Positions 48,497 to 58,089 of a stretch of 64,000 nt of DNA are shown here, one piece after another. Both the position numbers and the translations under genes were made by a program. This stretch comes from Rhodococcus phenolicus (GTDB taxonomy: Bacteria; Actinomycetota; Actinomycetes; Mycobacteriales; Mycobacteriaceae), in assembly GCF_001646785.1 (NCBI RefSeq), contig NZ_LRRH01000002.1, positions 25,354 through 89,353 on the forward strand. The letters run 5' to 3'. Within the stretch, counting starts at the first letter, position 1. The number at the start of each line of letters is the position of its first letter. The notes under the pieces are model-generated. The model ran no database searches. It worked only from the letters and a program-made list of their open reading frames with translations, and was not told the DNA's origin.

Positions 48497-49443
48497 CTTC
48501 ATCGTCGGCGGGTGTGGGTGGAGGGCACGTTCGGCGGCCCGCGCGACGCGATCCTCGACGACGTCGAAGCGGAACAACTCCGGCCACGTCCACCGCACGA
48601 CCTCGACGCCCAGGTCGCGAATCGCGTCCTCCCGCAGCTTCTCCTGCCGTACGGTCTCCGCCGTCGATCCGGGATCGCCCGCGCCGTATTCGCCCATGCC
48701 GTCGAATTCGCCGACGACGCCGAGTTCCTCCCGGAAGACGCGCGCGACGAACACGCCGTCGGTGTGAACAACTCGCGCTGCAGACTCGGCTCGGGGTCCC
48801 CGCGGAGCGAAGCCGGAGACGGGCGAGGGATTCGCGGGGCTCTCGCTGCGCCCGTCGAGAAAGTCGACGACGCGCCGCGCCGCCGCGACCCCGGAACACA
48901 GAGCAGCAGTGTCGAGCACGGCCGGGACTCCCACGAGGGCGGAAGGATGGATTCGCAGGAGTGAATCCCCTGCGATCACGGCCTCGTCGAGGGGTAGAGA
49001 TCGAGCGACGTCGACGATCGTGCGCGCGGGTGAGGTGATTGCCCGCGGCGCCTGCGACGAAGATGTCGTCACGCGCAAGCGGAGCCGGGTGGACATGGAC
49101 GTTGGCGGTGCGGCGGCCACCGGATCTCCGGTCGCGGGTGACGTGGACGCGTGACAGATCCGGTTTCCACAGGTCGGCTCCGTGGAACAGCGCGGCGGTG
49201 ACGTGGCTGAGCACTGCGTCCCCCGCCCAGCGTGTGCTGCACACATCGCGCTCGGACACGGTGCCGGCCAATCTCGTCGAGCCCGTCGGTGTCGGCGCGC
49301 CGCAGGTACGTGCCCGGCGCGACCGGAGCGAGAGCGCCGCTGCGCAATGCCTGCCGCACCTCGTCGGAGGTGATGCCGGAGGAGAGTAGGTCGGATCGGT
49401 GGACCGATTCGGTGCCTGTGAACAAACCGTCCCGCCCACACAC
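48497..49443 (-). pseudogene. Frameshifted AbiEi-like / DUF559 gene
   Basis: The protein can be followed in three reading frames. The N-terminal helix-turn-helix part (from ATG 49443: SDLLSSGITSDEVRQALRSG, ending GLDEIGRHRVRAR) breaks near 49250. It continues in the next frame (VCSTRWAGDAVLSHVTAALF to FVAGAAGNHLT) and breaks again near 49025. It then continues in the third frame (ARTIVDVARSLPLDEAVIAG to GVVGEFDGMGEYG and EVVRWTWPELF). Each break fits one added base, or two lost. No proper stop is found at the expected end; the third frame runs on into iniC. Domain order matches the intact gene at 28803-29792. Sequencing error is possible but would need two events. Confidence 0.8.
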
Positions 49444-49565
49444 CCGGCGTCGACGGAGACGGCCGCGCGCGGCCGCTCCTCCGCGGCGCGAACAGACCCC
49501 GGGAGAGTGATCCGCATCACCGTTGGAACAAAGTCCGGAAGGTTGCGGTTGGACAGATCGACAAA

Positions 49566-49586
49566 CTTGAGCGCGGGTAGCTCAAC
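49566..49586. promoter_or_regulatory. HAIR operator (HspR binding site) upstream of dnaK
   Basis: CTTGAGC-N7-GCTCAAC agrees with the HAIR consensus CTTGAGT-N7-ACTCAAG, including the 7-base spacer. It lies 136 bases before dnaK, the operon that ends with hspR, giving autoregulation. Confidence 0.85.
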
Positions 49587-49620
49587 TTGGACTTGACTCC
49601 GGTTTCGGTCCGGGTGCAAG

Positions 49621-49641
49621 CTTGAGTGGACTTCGCTCACC
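49621..49641. promoter_or_regulatory. Second, degenerate HAIR-like element
   Basis: CTTGAGT-N7-GCTCACC keeps a perfect left half and the 7-base spacer but only part of the right half. It lies 55 bases after the first site. Cooperative binding of HspR to the two sites is plausible. Confidence 0.6.
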
Positions 49642-49721
49642 TGAGTCCGTCGGGCTCAGGGTTGGGGCATGCAGGTCCGCGGTGCAACGACGTATCGCGG
49701 CGAGAAAATTGGAGGAGAATT

Positions 49722-51559
<1,838 letters not shown>

Positions 51560-51563
<4 letters not shown>

Positions 51564-52198
51564 GTGCCGAGAAGCCCGAGCAGGAGCCGGTCACCGTCAC
51601 CGACAAGCGACGGATCGACCCGGACACCTTCGAGGTGCGCGAGGCGGACGCCGAAGCGCACGCCATCGAGGTGGACACCGAGTCGGTGGCTCCCGCTGCG
51701 GGAGACGAAGCCGAACTGACGGCCGAGCCGTCGCCGGAAACGGCCGAACTCGCCGAGCGCACCGCGGATCTGCAGCGCGTCACGGCCGAGTACGCCAACT
51801 ACCGGCGTCGCATCGAGCGGGAGAAGGTCGTGGCAATCGAGGGCGCGAAGGCGTCCGTGGTCGGCCAGTTCCTCGACCTGGTCGACGACCTGGATCGGGC
51901 CCGCGCCCACGGCGACCTCGAGACCGGGCCGATGAAAGCCCTGAGCGACAAGCTCACCGGTATTCTCACCGGCCTCGGCCTCGAAGCGTTCGGTGCGGAA
52001 GGCGATCCCTTCGAACCGGACCTGCACGAGGCGGTCCAGATGGAAGGCGACGGCACGCACCCCGTCCTCGGGACGGTTCTCCGCAAGGGGTACCGGCTCG
52101 GTGACCGCGTGCTGCGGCACGCGATGGTGACCGTCGCCGACGGCGACCCGAGCGACACTCCGGCGCAAACGCCGCCGGACGAGTCGGGCACCGAGTAA
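51560..52198 (+). CDS. grpE: Nucleotide exchange factor GrpE
   Basis: This 212-aa protein releases ADP from DnaK. The long N-terminal part is disordered. A helix with [15 protein letters not shown] marks the dimerising coiled coil, followed by [11 protein letters not shown] and the beta domain with PDLHEAVQ. The GTG at 51560 overlaps the dnaK stop (GTGA), so translation is coupled. Confidence 0.96.
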
Positions 52199-52233
52199 GA
52201 AACAACAAGTACTGCGAGAGGAGGAGACGCCCG

Positions 52234-53403
52234 GTGAGCCAGCGGGAGTGGATCGAGAAGGACTTCTACAAGGACCTGGGCGTCTCTTCCGACGCATCGC
52301 AGGACGACATCAAGAAGGCGTACCGGAAGCTGGCGCGGGATCTGCATCCCGACGCCAACCCCGGTGACACCGCCGCCGAGGAACGTTTCAAGGCGGTCAG
52401 CGAGGCCAACGCCATCCTGTCGGACCCCACCAAGCGCAAGGAGTACGACGAGACGCGCCGGCTGTTCGCGTCCGGCGGTGGCGGCGGGTTCGGCGGCTTC
52501 CAGCCCGGTGCCGGTGGCGGGTTCACCAGCACCAACTTCGACATCGGCGACCTGTTCGGCGGCGGCGCCTCCGACAGCGGACTCGGCGACCTGTTCGGTG
52601 GCCTGTTCAACCGCGGCGGCGGCGCCGGTGGTGCGACCCGCACCCGCCCGCGGCGCGGCAGCGACGTCGAAACCGAGACGACCCTCGACTTCCGCGACGC
52701 AGTGCAGGGTGTGACCGTCCCGCTGCGCCTGACCAGCCCCGCTCCGTGCACCACGTGCCACGGCAGCGGTGCCGAGCCGGGCACGAGCCCGCGGGTGTGC
52801 CCGAACTGCAACGGCAGCGGCATCGTCTCCCGCAACCAGGGCGCGTTCGGTTTCTCCGAGCCGTGCGACGACTGCCGCGGTTCCGGATCGATCATCGACA
52901 ACCCGTGCGGCGACTGCCGGGGCACCGGCATCCAGAACCGGACCCGCACCATCACCGTGCGCGTCCCCGCCGGCATCAAGGACGGTTCCAAGGTCCGGCT
53001 CGCCGGGCAGGGGGAGGCCGGGTTGCGCGGCGCACCGTCGGGCGACCTGTTCGTCACCGTGCACGTGCGTCCCGACAAGGTTTTCGGCCGGGACGGCGAC
53101 GACCTCACCCTCGTATTGCCGGTCAGCTACGGCGAACTCGTCCTCGGCGCCACCGTGTCGGTGCCGACCCTCGACGGTCGCGTGGGCCTGAAGATCCCCG
53201 CGGGCACCGCCGACGGACGCGTGCTGCGGGTGCGCGGTCGCGGTGTGCCCAAGCGCGGCGGCGGCAGCGGCGACCTGCTGGTCACCGTGAAGGTCGCGAT
53301 TCCGCAGAACCTCGACGATCAGGCCGTCGACGCTCTTCGCATCTTTCTGCATGCCGAACAGAACAGCGGCTTCGATCCACGTGAAGGATGGGCAGGTGCA
53401 TGA
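52234..53403 (+). CDS. dnaJ: Chaperone DnaJ (Hsp40)
   Basis: This 389-aa type I DnaJ has a J domain with HPD at 38-40 and a Gly/Phe-rich linker (about 80-130). Four CxxCxGxG zinc motifs begin at Cys172, Cys189, Cys211 and Cys225, and C-terminal substrate-binding domains follow. It stimulates DnaK ATPase and delivers unfolded proteins. The GTG start at 52234 has GAGGAGGAG upstream. Its stop overlaps the hspR start. Confidence 0.97.
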   Translation: MSQREWIEKDFYKDLGVSSDASQDDIKKAYRKLARDLHPDANPGDTAAEERFKAVSEANAILSDPTKRKEYDETRRLFASGGGGGFGGFQPGAGGGFTSTNFDIGDLFGGGASDSGLGDLFGGLFNRGGGAGGATRTRPRRGSDVETETTLDFRDAVQGVTVPLRLTSPAPCTTCHGSGAEPGTSPRVCPNCNGSGIVSRNQGAFGFSEPCDDCRGSGSIIDNPCGDCRGTGIQNRTRTITVRVPAGIKDGSKVRLAGQGEAGLRGAPSGDLFVTVHVRPDKVFGRDGDDLTLVLPVSYGELVLGATVSVPTLDGRVGLKIPAGTADGRVLRVRGRGVPKRGGGSGDLLVTVKVAIPQNLDDQAVDALRIFLHAEQNSGFDPREGWAGA

Positions 53404-53810
53404 TGCCGGAACCGAGGCAGCCGCGTGACCATGCCGGCGACCCGGACGCACGCGTGTACGTGATTTCCGTGGCAGCGGAACTGGCCGGGATGCACGCCCA
53501 GACGCTGCGCAACTACGACCGGCTCGGCCTGGTCACCCCGCACCGCACCAGCGGCGGCGGTCGCCGGTACTCGCCGCGCGACGTCGAACTGCTGCGCGAG
53601 GTCCAGCGCCTGTCGCAGGACGAGGGTGTGAACCTGGCCGGCATCAAGCGCGTCATCGAACTGACCAACCAGGTCGAGGCCCTGCAGCAGCGCGTGGCGG
53701 AACTGTCGGCGGAGGTCACCCAGCTGCGCAGCGCCCGCCGCGACCTCGTCCCGATCCCGCGCAGCAACGCCCTCGTCGTCTGGAAGCCGCGCCACCAGCG
53801 CGACTCCTGA
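53400..53810 (+). CDS. hspR: Heat-shock repressor HspR (MerR family)
   Basis: This 136-aa MerR-type repressor of the dnaK operon has a winged helix ([20 protein letters not shown], then [14 protein letters not shown]), a coiled coil near 85-110 and an end typical of HspR (NALVVWKPR). In related bacteria HspR binds HAIR boxes with DnaK as co-repressor. ATG 53400 overlaps the dnaJ stop (ATGA); ATG 53403 and 53388 are alternatives. Confidence 0.95.
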   Translation: MMPEPRQPRDHAGDPDARVYVISVAAELAGMHAQTLRNYDRLGLVTPHRTSGGGRRYSPRDVELLREVQRLSQDEGVNLAGIKRVIELTNQVEALQQRVAELSAEVTQLRSARRDLVPIPRSNALVVWKPRHQRDS

Positions 53811-53818
53811 TCGTCACC

Positions 53819-53886
53819 GCGCCCCTTGGGTGATGGGAACCAATATTCGGTCTGACCGGCTGAAGGTTCCCCTCACCCGGGGGCGC
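53819..53886. repeat. Dispersed intergenic repeat, copy 1
   Basis: This copy contains TGGGAACCAATATTCGGTCT (53834-53853), exactly shared with a second copy at 55525-55544. GGGTGATGGGAACC and GGTTCCCCTCACCC form imperfect inverted arms, and the whole is framed by GCGCCCC and GGGGGCGC. It fills the gap between the convergent hspR and gabT genes and could act as their terminator. Confidence 0.75.
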
Positions 53887-53893
53887 GGGTGTG

Positions 53894-55267
53894 TCATCGG
53901 GCGTCTCCTTCCGGTCCGGCGACCCCACGGACCGCGTCCTCGAGCACATCGAGTGCGTCGACGAGCAGCTCGTCGGGGATCACCAGTGGCGGCAGCAACC
54001 GGATCACGTTGCCGTACGTGCCGCACGTGAGCAGCACGACACCCTGCGCCAGCGCGGCCGCGGCGATCGCGGCGGTCGCGACCGGGTTCGGTTCGCGGCT
54101 ACCGGGCATCACGAACTCGATCGCGAGCATCGCCCCGCGACCGCGCACCTCCCCGACGATGTCGAGTTCGTCGGCCAGCGCCTGCAATCGCGGCAGCGCG
54201 AGGTCGGCGATGTGCCGGGCGCGCGCCGGCAGATCGAGGTCGCGCATCCGATCGAGCGTCGCCAGCGCGGCCGCGCACGCGACCGGGTTTCCGCCGTAGG
54301 TGCCGCCGAGCCCGCCGACGTGCACGGCGTCGATCAGGTCGGCGCGCCCGGTCACCGCTGCGAGCGGGAGGCCGCCCGCGATGCCCTTGGCGAGGGTCAT
54401 CAGGTCCGGCACGACCTCCTCGTCCTCGCAGGCGAACCAGCGCCCGGTGCGGGCGAACCCGGTCTGTACCTCGTCGGCCACGAACACGACGCCGTTGTCG
54501 CGTGCCCAGCCTGCCAGGGCAGGAAGGAAACCGGGTGCGGGCACGATGAATCCGCCCTCGCCCTGGATCGGTTCGATCACGATCGCGGCGACGTTGTCCG
54601 CGCCGATCTGCTTCTCGATGAGCGTGATGGTGCGGCGCGCGGCCCGCTCGCCGGTGACGGGGGCGCCGTCGTATCCGAGTCCTTCCCGGAAGGGGTACGA
54701 CATCGGCATCCGGTACACCTCGGGCGCGAACGGCCCGAAACCGTTCTTGTACGGCATGTTCTTCGCGGTCAGCGCCATCGTCAGGTTGGTGCGGCCGTGG
54801 TAGGCGTGGTCGAACACGACGACGGCGTCACGGCCGGTGGCGTTGCGGGCGATCTTCACCGCGTTCTCCACCGCCTCGGCGCCGCTGTTGAACAACACCG
54901 TGCGCTTGGGATGGTCGCCCGGCGTCAGGTCGGCGAGCCGTTCGGCGACCTCGATGTACCCCTCGTACGGGGTGACCATGAAACACGTGTGGGTGAACCG
55001 GCCGGCTTGTTCGCGAACCGCTTCCACGACAGCGGAATCGGAGGCGCCGACACTGGTGACGGCGATTCCGGAACCGAGGTCGATCAGCGAGTTCCCGTCG
55101 ACGTCGACGATGACACCGCCGTCCGCGTCGGCCACGTAGACCGGGACGGACGATCCGACGCCGGCGCCGACCACGTTCCTGCGCCGTTCGGTCAGTTCCG
55201 CGGAGCGGGGACCGGGCAGGGTGGTGCGGAGGCTGCGCTGCTGCGGCAGCCGGTATTCGATGGTCAT
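53894..55267 (-). CDS. gabT: 4-aminobutyrate aminotransferase (class III PLP enzyme)
   Basis: This 457-aa class-III aminotransferase probably converts GABA and 2-oxoglutarate to succinate semialdehyde and glutamate. Motifs are NSGAEAVENAVKIAR (about 127-141), IEPIQGEGGF (231-240), DEVQTGFARTG (265-275) and LAKGIAGGLP with Lys294 for pyridoxal phosphate. ATG 55267 was chosen because the family sequence begins here; the open frame extends upstream into a pseudogene. A degenerate ureohydrolase end lies 45 bases upstream, which suggests a former guanidinobutyrate/agmatine route into GABA. A succinate-semialdehyde dehydrogenase is not present in the window. Related diamine or 5-aminovalerate substrates are possible. 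Confidence 0.88.
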   Translation of the reverse strand: MTIEYRLPQQRSLRTTLPGPRSAELTERRRNVVGAGVGSSVPVYVADADGGVIVDVDGNSLIDLGSGIAVTSVGASDSAVVEAVREQAGRFTHTCFMVTPYEGYIEVAERLADLTPGDHPKRTVLFNSGAEAVENAVKIARNATGRDAVVVFDHAYHGRTNLTMALTAKNMPYKNGFGPFAPEVYRMPMSYPFREGLGYDGAPVTGERAARRTITLIEKQIGADNVAAIVIEPIQGEGGFIVPAPGFLPALAGWARDNGVVFVADEVQTGFARTGRWFACEDEEVVPDLMTLAKGIAGGLPLAAVTGRADLIDAVHVGGLGGTYGGNPVACAAALATLDRMRDLDLPARARHIADLALPRLQALADELDIVGEVRGRGAMLAIEFVMPGSREPNPVATAAIAAAALAQGVVLLTCGTYGNVIRLLPPLVIPDELLVDALDVLEDAVRGVAGPEGDAR

Positions 55268-55311
55268 GGTGGACGTCCCTCGGTCGGTGCTGTTGTGTGG
55301 TGCGTGCTCGG

Positions 55312-55450
55312 TCAGGGCCGCTGTGCCGCGGCCATCGCCGACAGCAGTTCGTGGCCGACGTGGGCTGCGACATGCCGGTGAGCTCGGCGCGGTCGTGGGC
55401 CGGGGCAACATCGACGATATCGGCGCCGACCAGGTTGAAGTCGGAGAATG
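55312..55450 (-). pseudogene. Remnant of an agmatinase/guanidinobutyrase-type ureohydrolase
   Basis: On the minus strand, from about 55450, the sequence reads FSDFNLVGADIVDVAPAHDR, then AELTGM. After one frame shift it reads VGHELLSAMAAAQRP and stop (55312-55314). This matches the C-terminal end of agmatinase-family ureohydrolases (the LVGADIVDVAPAYDHAE region). The catalytic N-terminal three quarters are missing, and a TetR gene and a repeat now occupy that place. The enzyme family releases urea from agmatine or guanidinobutyrate, and the latter yields GABA, the substrate of the following gabT. It is clearly non-functional. Confidence 0.7.
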
Positions 55451-55504
55451 CGTACCTACTGCCCGGCAGCGATCCTCTCCCCGGCGACTACCCCTGTGGG
55501 TGCG

Positions 55505-55580
55505 GCGCCCGCCCCTGTGGGTGGTGGGAACCAATATTCGGTCTATCCGGGTGATGGGAGCCATCACCCGGGGGTGGGGC
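55505..55580. repeat. Dispersed intergenic repeat, copy 2
   Basis: This copy shares the exact 20-base core with copy 1 (here 55525-55544), as well as the GCGCCC and TCACCCGGGGG flanks. It also contains a perfect 9-bp stem, GGGTGATGG (55549-55557) with CCATCACCC (55561-55569). A 12-base direct repeat CCCCTGTGGGTG lies at 55491 and 55512. The element abuts the TetR stop codon and may serve as terminator. Confidence 0.75.
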
Positions 55581-55581
55581 G

Positions 55582-56283
55582 TCACCCCGGAGTGGGAGAG
55601 GCGGTGCGGTGGGTGGCGACCAGTGCGGTCCCGGAGTCCCGGAGTGTGTCGGTGGGTTCGAGACCGAGGATCCGCAGGGAACTGTCGGCGAGGAGTCGGG
55701 CGGCCGTCGGCAGCGCACCGTCGGCGGGGGCGGTGATCGACGGGTCGTCGGCGCGGATCGCGATCACCGATTCGGTGACCCGCACCGGTAGTCCGCATCG
55801 CGGATCGGCCGGATCCGCGAGCACCTGTGCCGCCAGCGTCCGGTAGATGCCGTGCAATTCACGCCGTTTGGCGTGAAACGCGGACAGTCCCGGTGCGTCC
55901 GCCTCCGGGATCAGGTACAGCCGTCCGAGATTCGAGCGGTCCGTGAGAAGATTCCACGAGTCGCCCGCGGTCAGGGCCCACAGGAGCACGGACGGATCGC
56001 CGCCCAGGGTCGCGAGGACGCGCGCGTAGCGCAGGGACGGTTCGACCGTCGAATCGAGCAGCGCCGCGAGAATCGATTCCTTGGTGGGGAAGTGGTGGTA
56101 GAGCGACGCCTGCCTGATACCCACCGACTCGGCGATCGCGCGTGTCGACGTCGCGGCGAAACCGCGGGTGACGAACAGTTCGCCTGCGGCATCGAGGATT
56201 TCCTCGCGTCCCGACGCGCCGGGGCGACGGCGCTCCACGAGGCGCGGTCGTCCGGGTCCGGTCACGCCGACCCACTCTGCCAT
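55582..56283 (-). CDS. TetR-family transcriptional regulator
   Basis: This 233-aa regulator has an N-terminal helix-turn-helix (ILDAAGELFVTRGFAATSTR, then VGIRQASLYHHFPTKESIL, about 29-75) and a C-terminal ligand domain without a recognised signature. ATG 56283 starts just ahead of the DNA-binding domain and lies inside the end of the Fic gene (22-base overlap), so the two are co-translated. It may control its own operon or gabT. The ligand is unknown. Confidence 0.88.
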   Translation of the reverse strand: MAEWVGVTGPGRPRLVERRRPGASGREEILDAAGELFVTRGFAATSTRAIAESVGIRQASLYHHFPTKESILAALLDSTVEPSLRYARVLATLGGDPSVLLWALTAGDSWNLLTDRSNLGRLYLIPEADAPGLSAFHAKRRELHGIYRTLAAQVLADPADPRCGLPVRVTESVIAIRADDPSITAPADGALPTAARLLADSSLRILGLEPTDTLRDSGTALVATHRTASPTPG

Positions 56284-57041
56284 ATCCCGATCGCCCGTTC
56301 GACGATCGGCACGAACGGGTCGCCCGGAACCCGATGGTCTCCATCCCGGGCTGCCATCGCGGCGCGCGAGGCGTCCATCCACGCCGTGCGATCGATGCGC
56401 CGCAGGTCGAACGGCAGCCCCGCACGGCGGGCCAGGACGGCGAGCAGGGTCGTCGCCGTGCGTCCGTTGCCTTCCCGGAACGGATGCACCGCAACGAGAT
56501 CGGCCAGAATTGTGGCAGTGGGCCCGACGAAGTCGGGAGGCCGTACGGTGCCTGCGCCGGCCTCGAGTGCCGCCATGCGCGCGGCGAGATGGGGGACCGG
56601 CAGGAATTTTGCGTCGCCCTTGCGCAGATCGACGATGCGCTGTTGCCCGGCCCACGGGTAGACGTCGCCGAACAGATGCTGGTGGATCGACGTCACCAGC
56701 GGAACACCCGGCGCGACGGCCCCCAGATGGATCTCGACGAGCCGCGCCGCGCACACACGATGTTCGGCCTCGGCCAGCGCCACCGGGTTGGCAAGACCGA
56801 TCCCGTTGCGCAGCACTGTGGTTCCGCGCACGTAGTAGGGGCGATAGCGGCGCAACAGGCGGGGGCGCTGCTCGCTCGGATCGATCGCGCGCGCCGCCGC
56901 GACCGCGGCGGCGATGTACTCGCCCCGTCCGAGAGTCCCGGTCGCGAACGCGGTGAGCGCGACACGGGCGTCGTCCTCGGGCCGCCAGCCTTCGAGCTCC
57001 TGGGCGTGCACCGCCTGCGCGACGGCGTCACCGGGGGTCAC
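56262..57041 (-). CDS. Fic-domain protein (probable AMP-transferase)
   Basis: This 259-aa protein has a canonical Fic motif, HPFREGNGRT (186-195), with catalytic His186, and an upstream IHQHLFGDVYPWAGQQR segment typical of Fic proteins. Such enzymes usually transfer AMP to a hydroxyl side chain of a target protein. No clear (S/T)xxxE(G/N) inhibitory helix is visible in the protein. The GTG at 57041 overlaps the stop of the nucleotidyltransferase gene (GTGA), and its own end overlaps the TetR gene. A regulator or antitoxin would therefore have to come from one of these neighbours. The target is unknown. Confidence 0.88.
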   Translation of the reverse strand: MTPGDAVAQAVHAQELEGWRPEDDARVALTAFATGTLGRGEYIAAAVAAARAIDPSEQRPRLLRRYRPYYVRGTTVLRNGIGLANPVALAEAEHRVCAARLVEIHLGAVAPGVPLVTSIHQHLFGDVYPWAGQQRIVDLRKGDAKFLPVPHLAARMAALEAGAGTVRPPDFVGPTATILADLVAVHPFREGNGRTATTLLAVLARRAGLPFDLRRIDRTAWMDASRAAMAARDGDHRVPGDPFVPIVERAIGIWQSGSA

Positions 57042-57946
57042 GGCCGGTCCGGCCGGGTGAACGACGACGCGGACAGCCGGTAGTCGAGGACGCGTTGGAT
57101 CCCGGCGACAGTGCGCGACACCCACCGGATCGTGGCGCGTTCGGCGGGCCGGAAGCTGCTCAGGGGTACCGGGCCGTCGCCTCGGGTGCCGTCGAGGGCG
57201 CGCCGGGTGACGAGGTCGAGGATTTCGTGGTGGCAGCGGCACAGATCGGTGAGCTCGTCGGTCTCGAGGTACTCGCCGGGGCGGGCACCGGCCAGGCGCT
57301 CCCCGGTGGTGTGCCCGCCGGTCTCGCCGGCCAGCGCCGCCCAGCGGGCAATCTTGCGCACCGGGGTCAGCATGTCCCGCTCGAGGTCGACGCTCGGGGC
57401 GGGGACCAGCGGGAATGCCGGACGTACGTGCGGGCGGTGGGCGAGTGCGTCGGACAGCACGGCGTGGAGACAACGCGGTTGTCTGCGCACCGCGGCGGCG
57501 AGGACCTCGGTCAGGTCGATCCCGGCAGGGTCGCCGACGCAGCGGGCGTCGGCTAGGAGACCGATCATGACGACGCCGCGGTCCTCGCGGGGGTCGGCGG
57601 TCCAGCGGGCCGCGGCGTCGCGCCATTCGCCAGGGGTCCGGCGCAGTCGTCGACGCAGCGGGGTGGCGCCGTTCGGGTCGGCGACGACCCCGGGCACGTG
57701 CAGGGCGGCGGCGTCGAATTCGTTCTCGGGGGTCGTGGTGACGGCCAGGGCGTCGAGGTCGGATCCGGGTATGGCCTCGCCGCGTCCGACGCTGCCGGTG
57801 ACCCAGACCTGCGCGTCGGTGTGTGCGTCGAGTGCGGTGCGCAGTTCGTCGACGCACAGCCGCGACCACTCGGCCGCGATGTGTTCCGACGTTGCGCCGC
57901 GGGCGAATTCGGATCGCAGGCGCGCGAGGTCGGTGGCGGTGGGCAT
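57038..57946 (-). CDS. GlnD/DUF294-like nucleotidyltransferase-fold protein
   Basis: This 302-aa protein has the polymerase-beta-type nucleotidyltransferase signature GSVGRGEAIPGSDLDALAV (51-69), with Gly51-Ser52 and the metal-binding Asp63 and Asp65. A helical C-terminal part follows. It resembles the DUF294/GlnD-type uridylyl- or adenylyltransferase domain. ATG 57946 was chosen over 57991 because the conserved part starts here. It is the first gene of the overlapping nucleotidyltransferase-Fic-TetR operon, divergent from the permease. Two nucleotide-transferring enzymes in one operon suggest paired protein modification or a toxin-antitoxin-like unit. This is inference. Confidence 0.75.
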   Translation of the reverse strand: MPTATDLARLRSEFARGATSEHIAAEWSRLCVDELRTALDAHTDAQVWVTGSVGRGEAIPGSDLDALAVTTTPENEFDAAALHVPGVVADPNGATPLRRRLRRTPGEWRDAAARWTADPREDRGVVMIGLLADARCVGDPAGIDLTEVLAAAVRRQPRCLHAVLSDALAHRPHVRPAFPLVPAPSVDLERDMLTPVRKIARWAALAGETGGHTTGERLAGARPGEYLETDELTDLCRCHHEILDLVTRRALDGTRGDGPVPLSSFRPAERATIRWVSRTVAGIQRVLDYRLSASSFTRPDRP

Positions 57947-57974
57947 GCAGCGATAGTGGCACACCGAACCCGCG

Positions 57975-58021
57975 TCACATGTTCGCAACACAGGTAGTCC
58001 ATTCGAAACATCGCCGTCACC
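57975..58021. promoter_or_regulatory. Possible GlnR-type nitrogen-control sites
   Basis: GTCAC-N6-GCAAC (57975-57990) and the inverted arrangement GAAAC-N6-GTCAC (58006-58021) are close to the actinobacterial GlnR pattern (GTnAC-N6-GaAAC). They lie 70-115 bases before the permease of a nitrogen-assimilation operon. The motif is short and read by eye. An imperfect hairpin, AAAACTGTC/GACAGGTTTT, follows at about 58043-58065. Confidence 0.4.
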
Positions 58022-58089
58022 GCGCAGGAATGCGCCCCCTTAAAACTGTCACCCGACAGGTTTTGACGGCTGCGCGAATCGAGGACCCC

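Noticed and set aside
48056..49441. 461-codon minus-strand frame as one intact gene
   Set aside because: Only its middle part resembles DUF559; the beginning and end are non-coding in style and it runs into iniC. The frameshifted pseudogene explains it better.
57947..58089. Guanidine-I (ykkC) riboswitch before the permease
   Set aside because: I looked for the conserved ACUGGUCCGAGAG-type and GGGA-type segments and did not find them; the region is only 143 bases.
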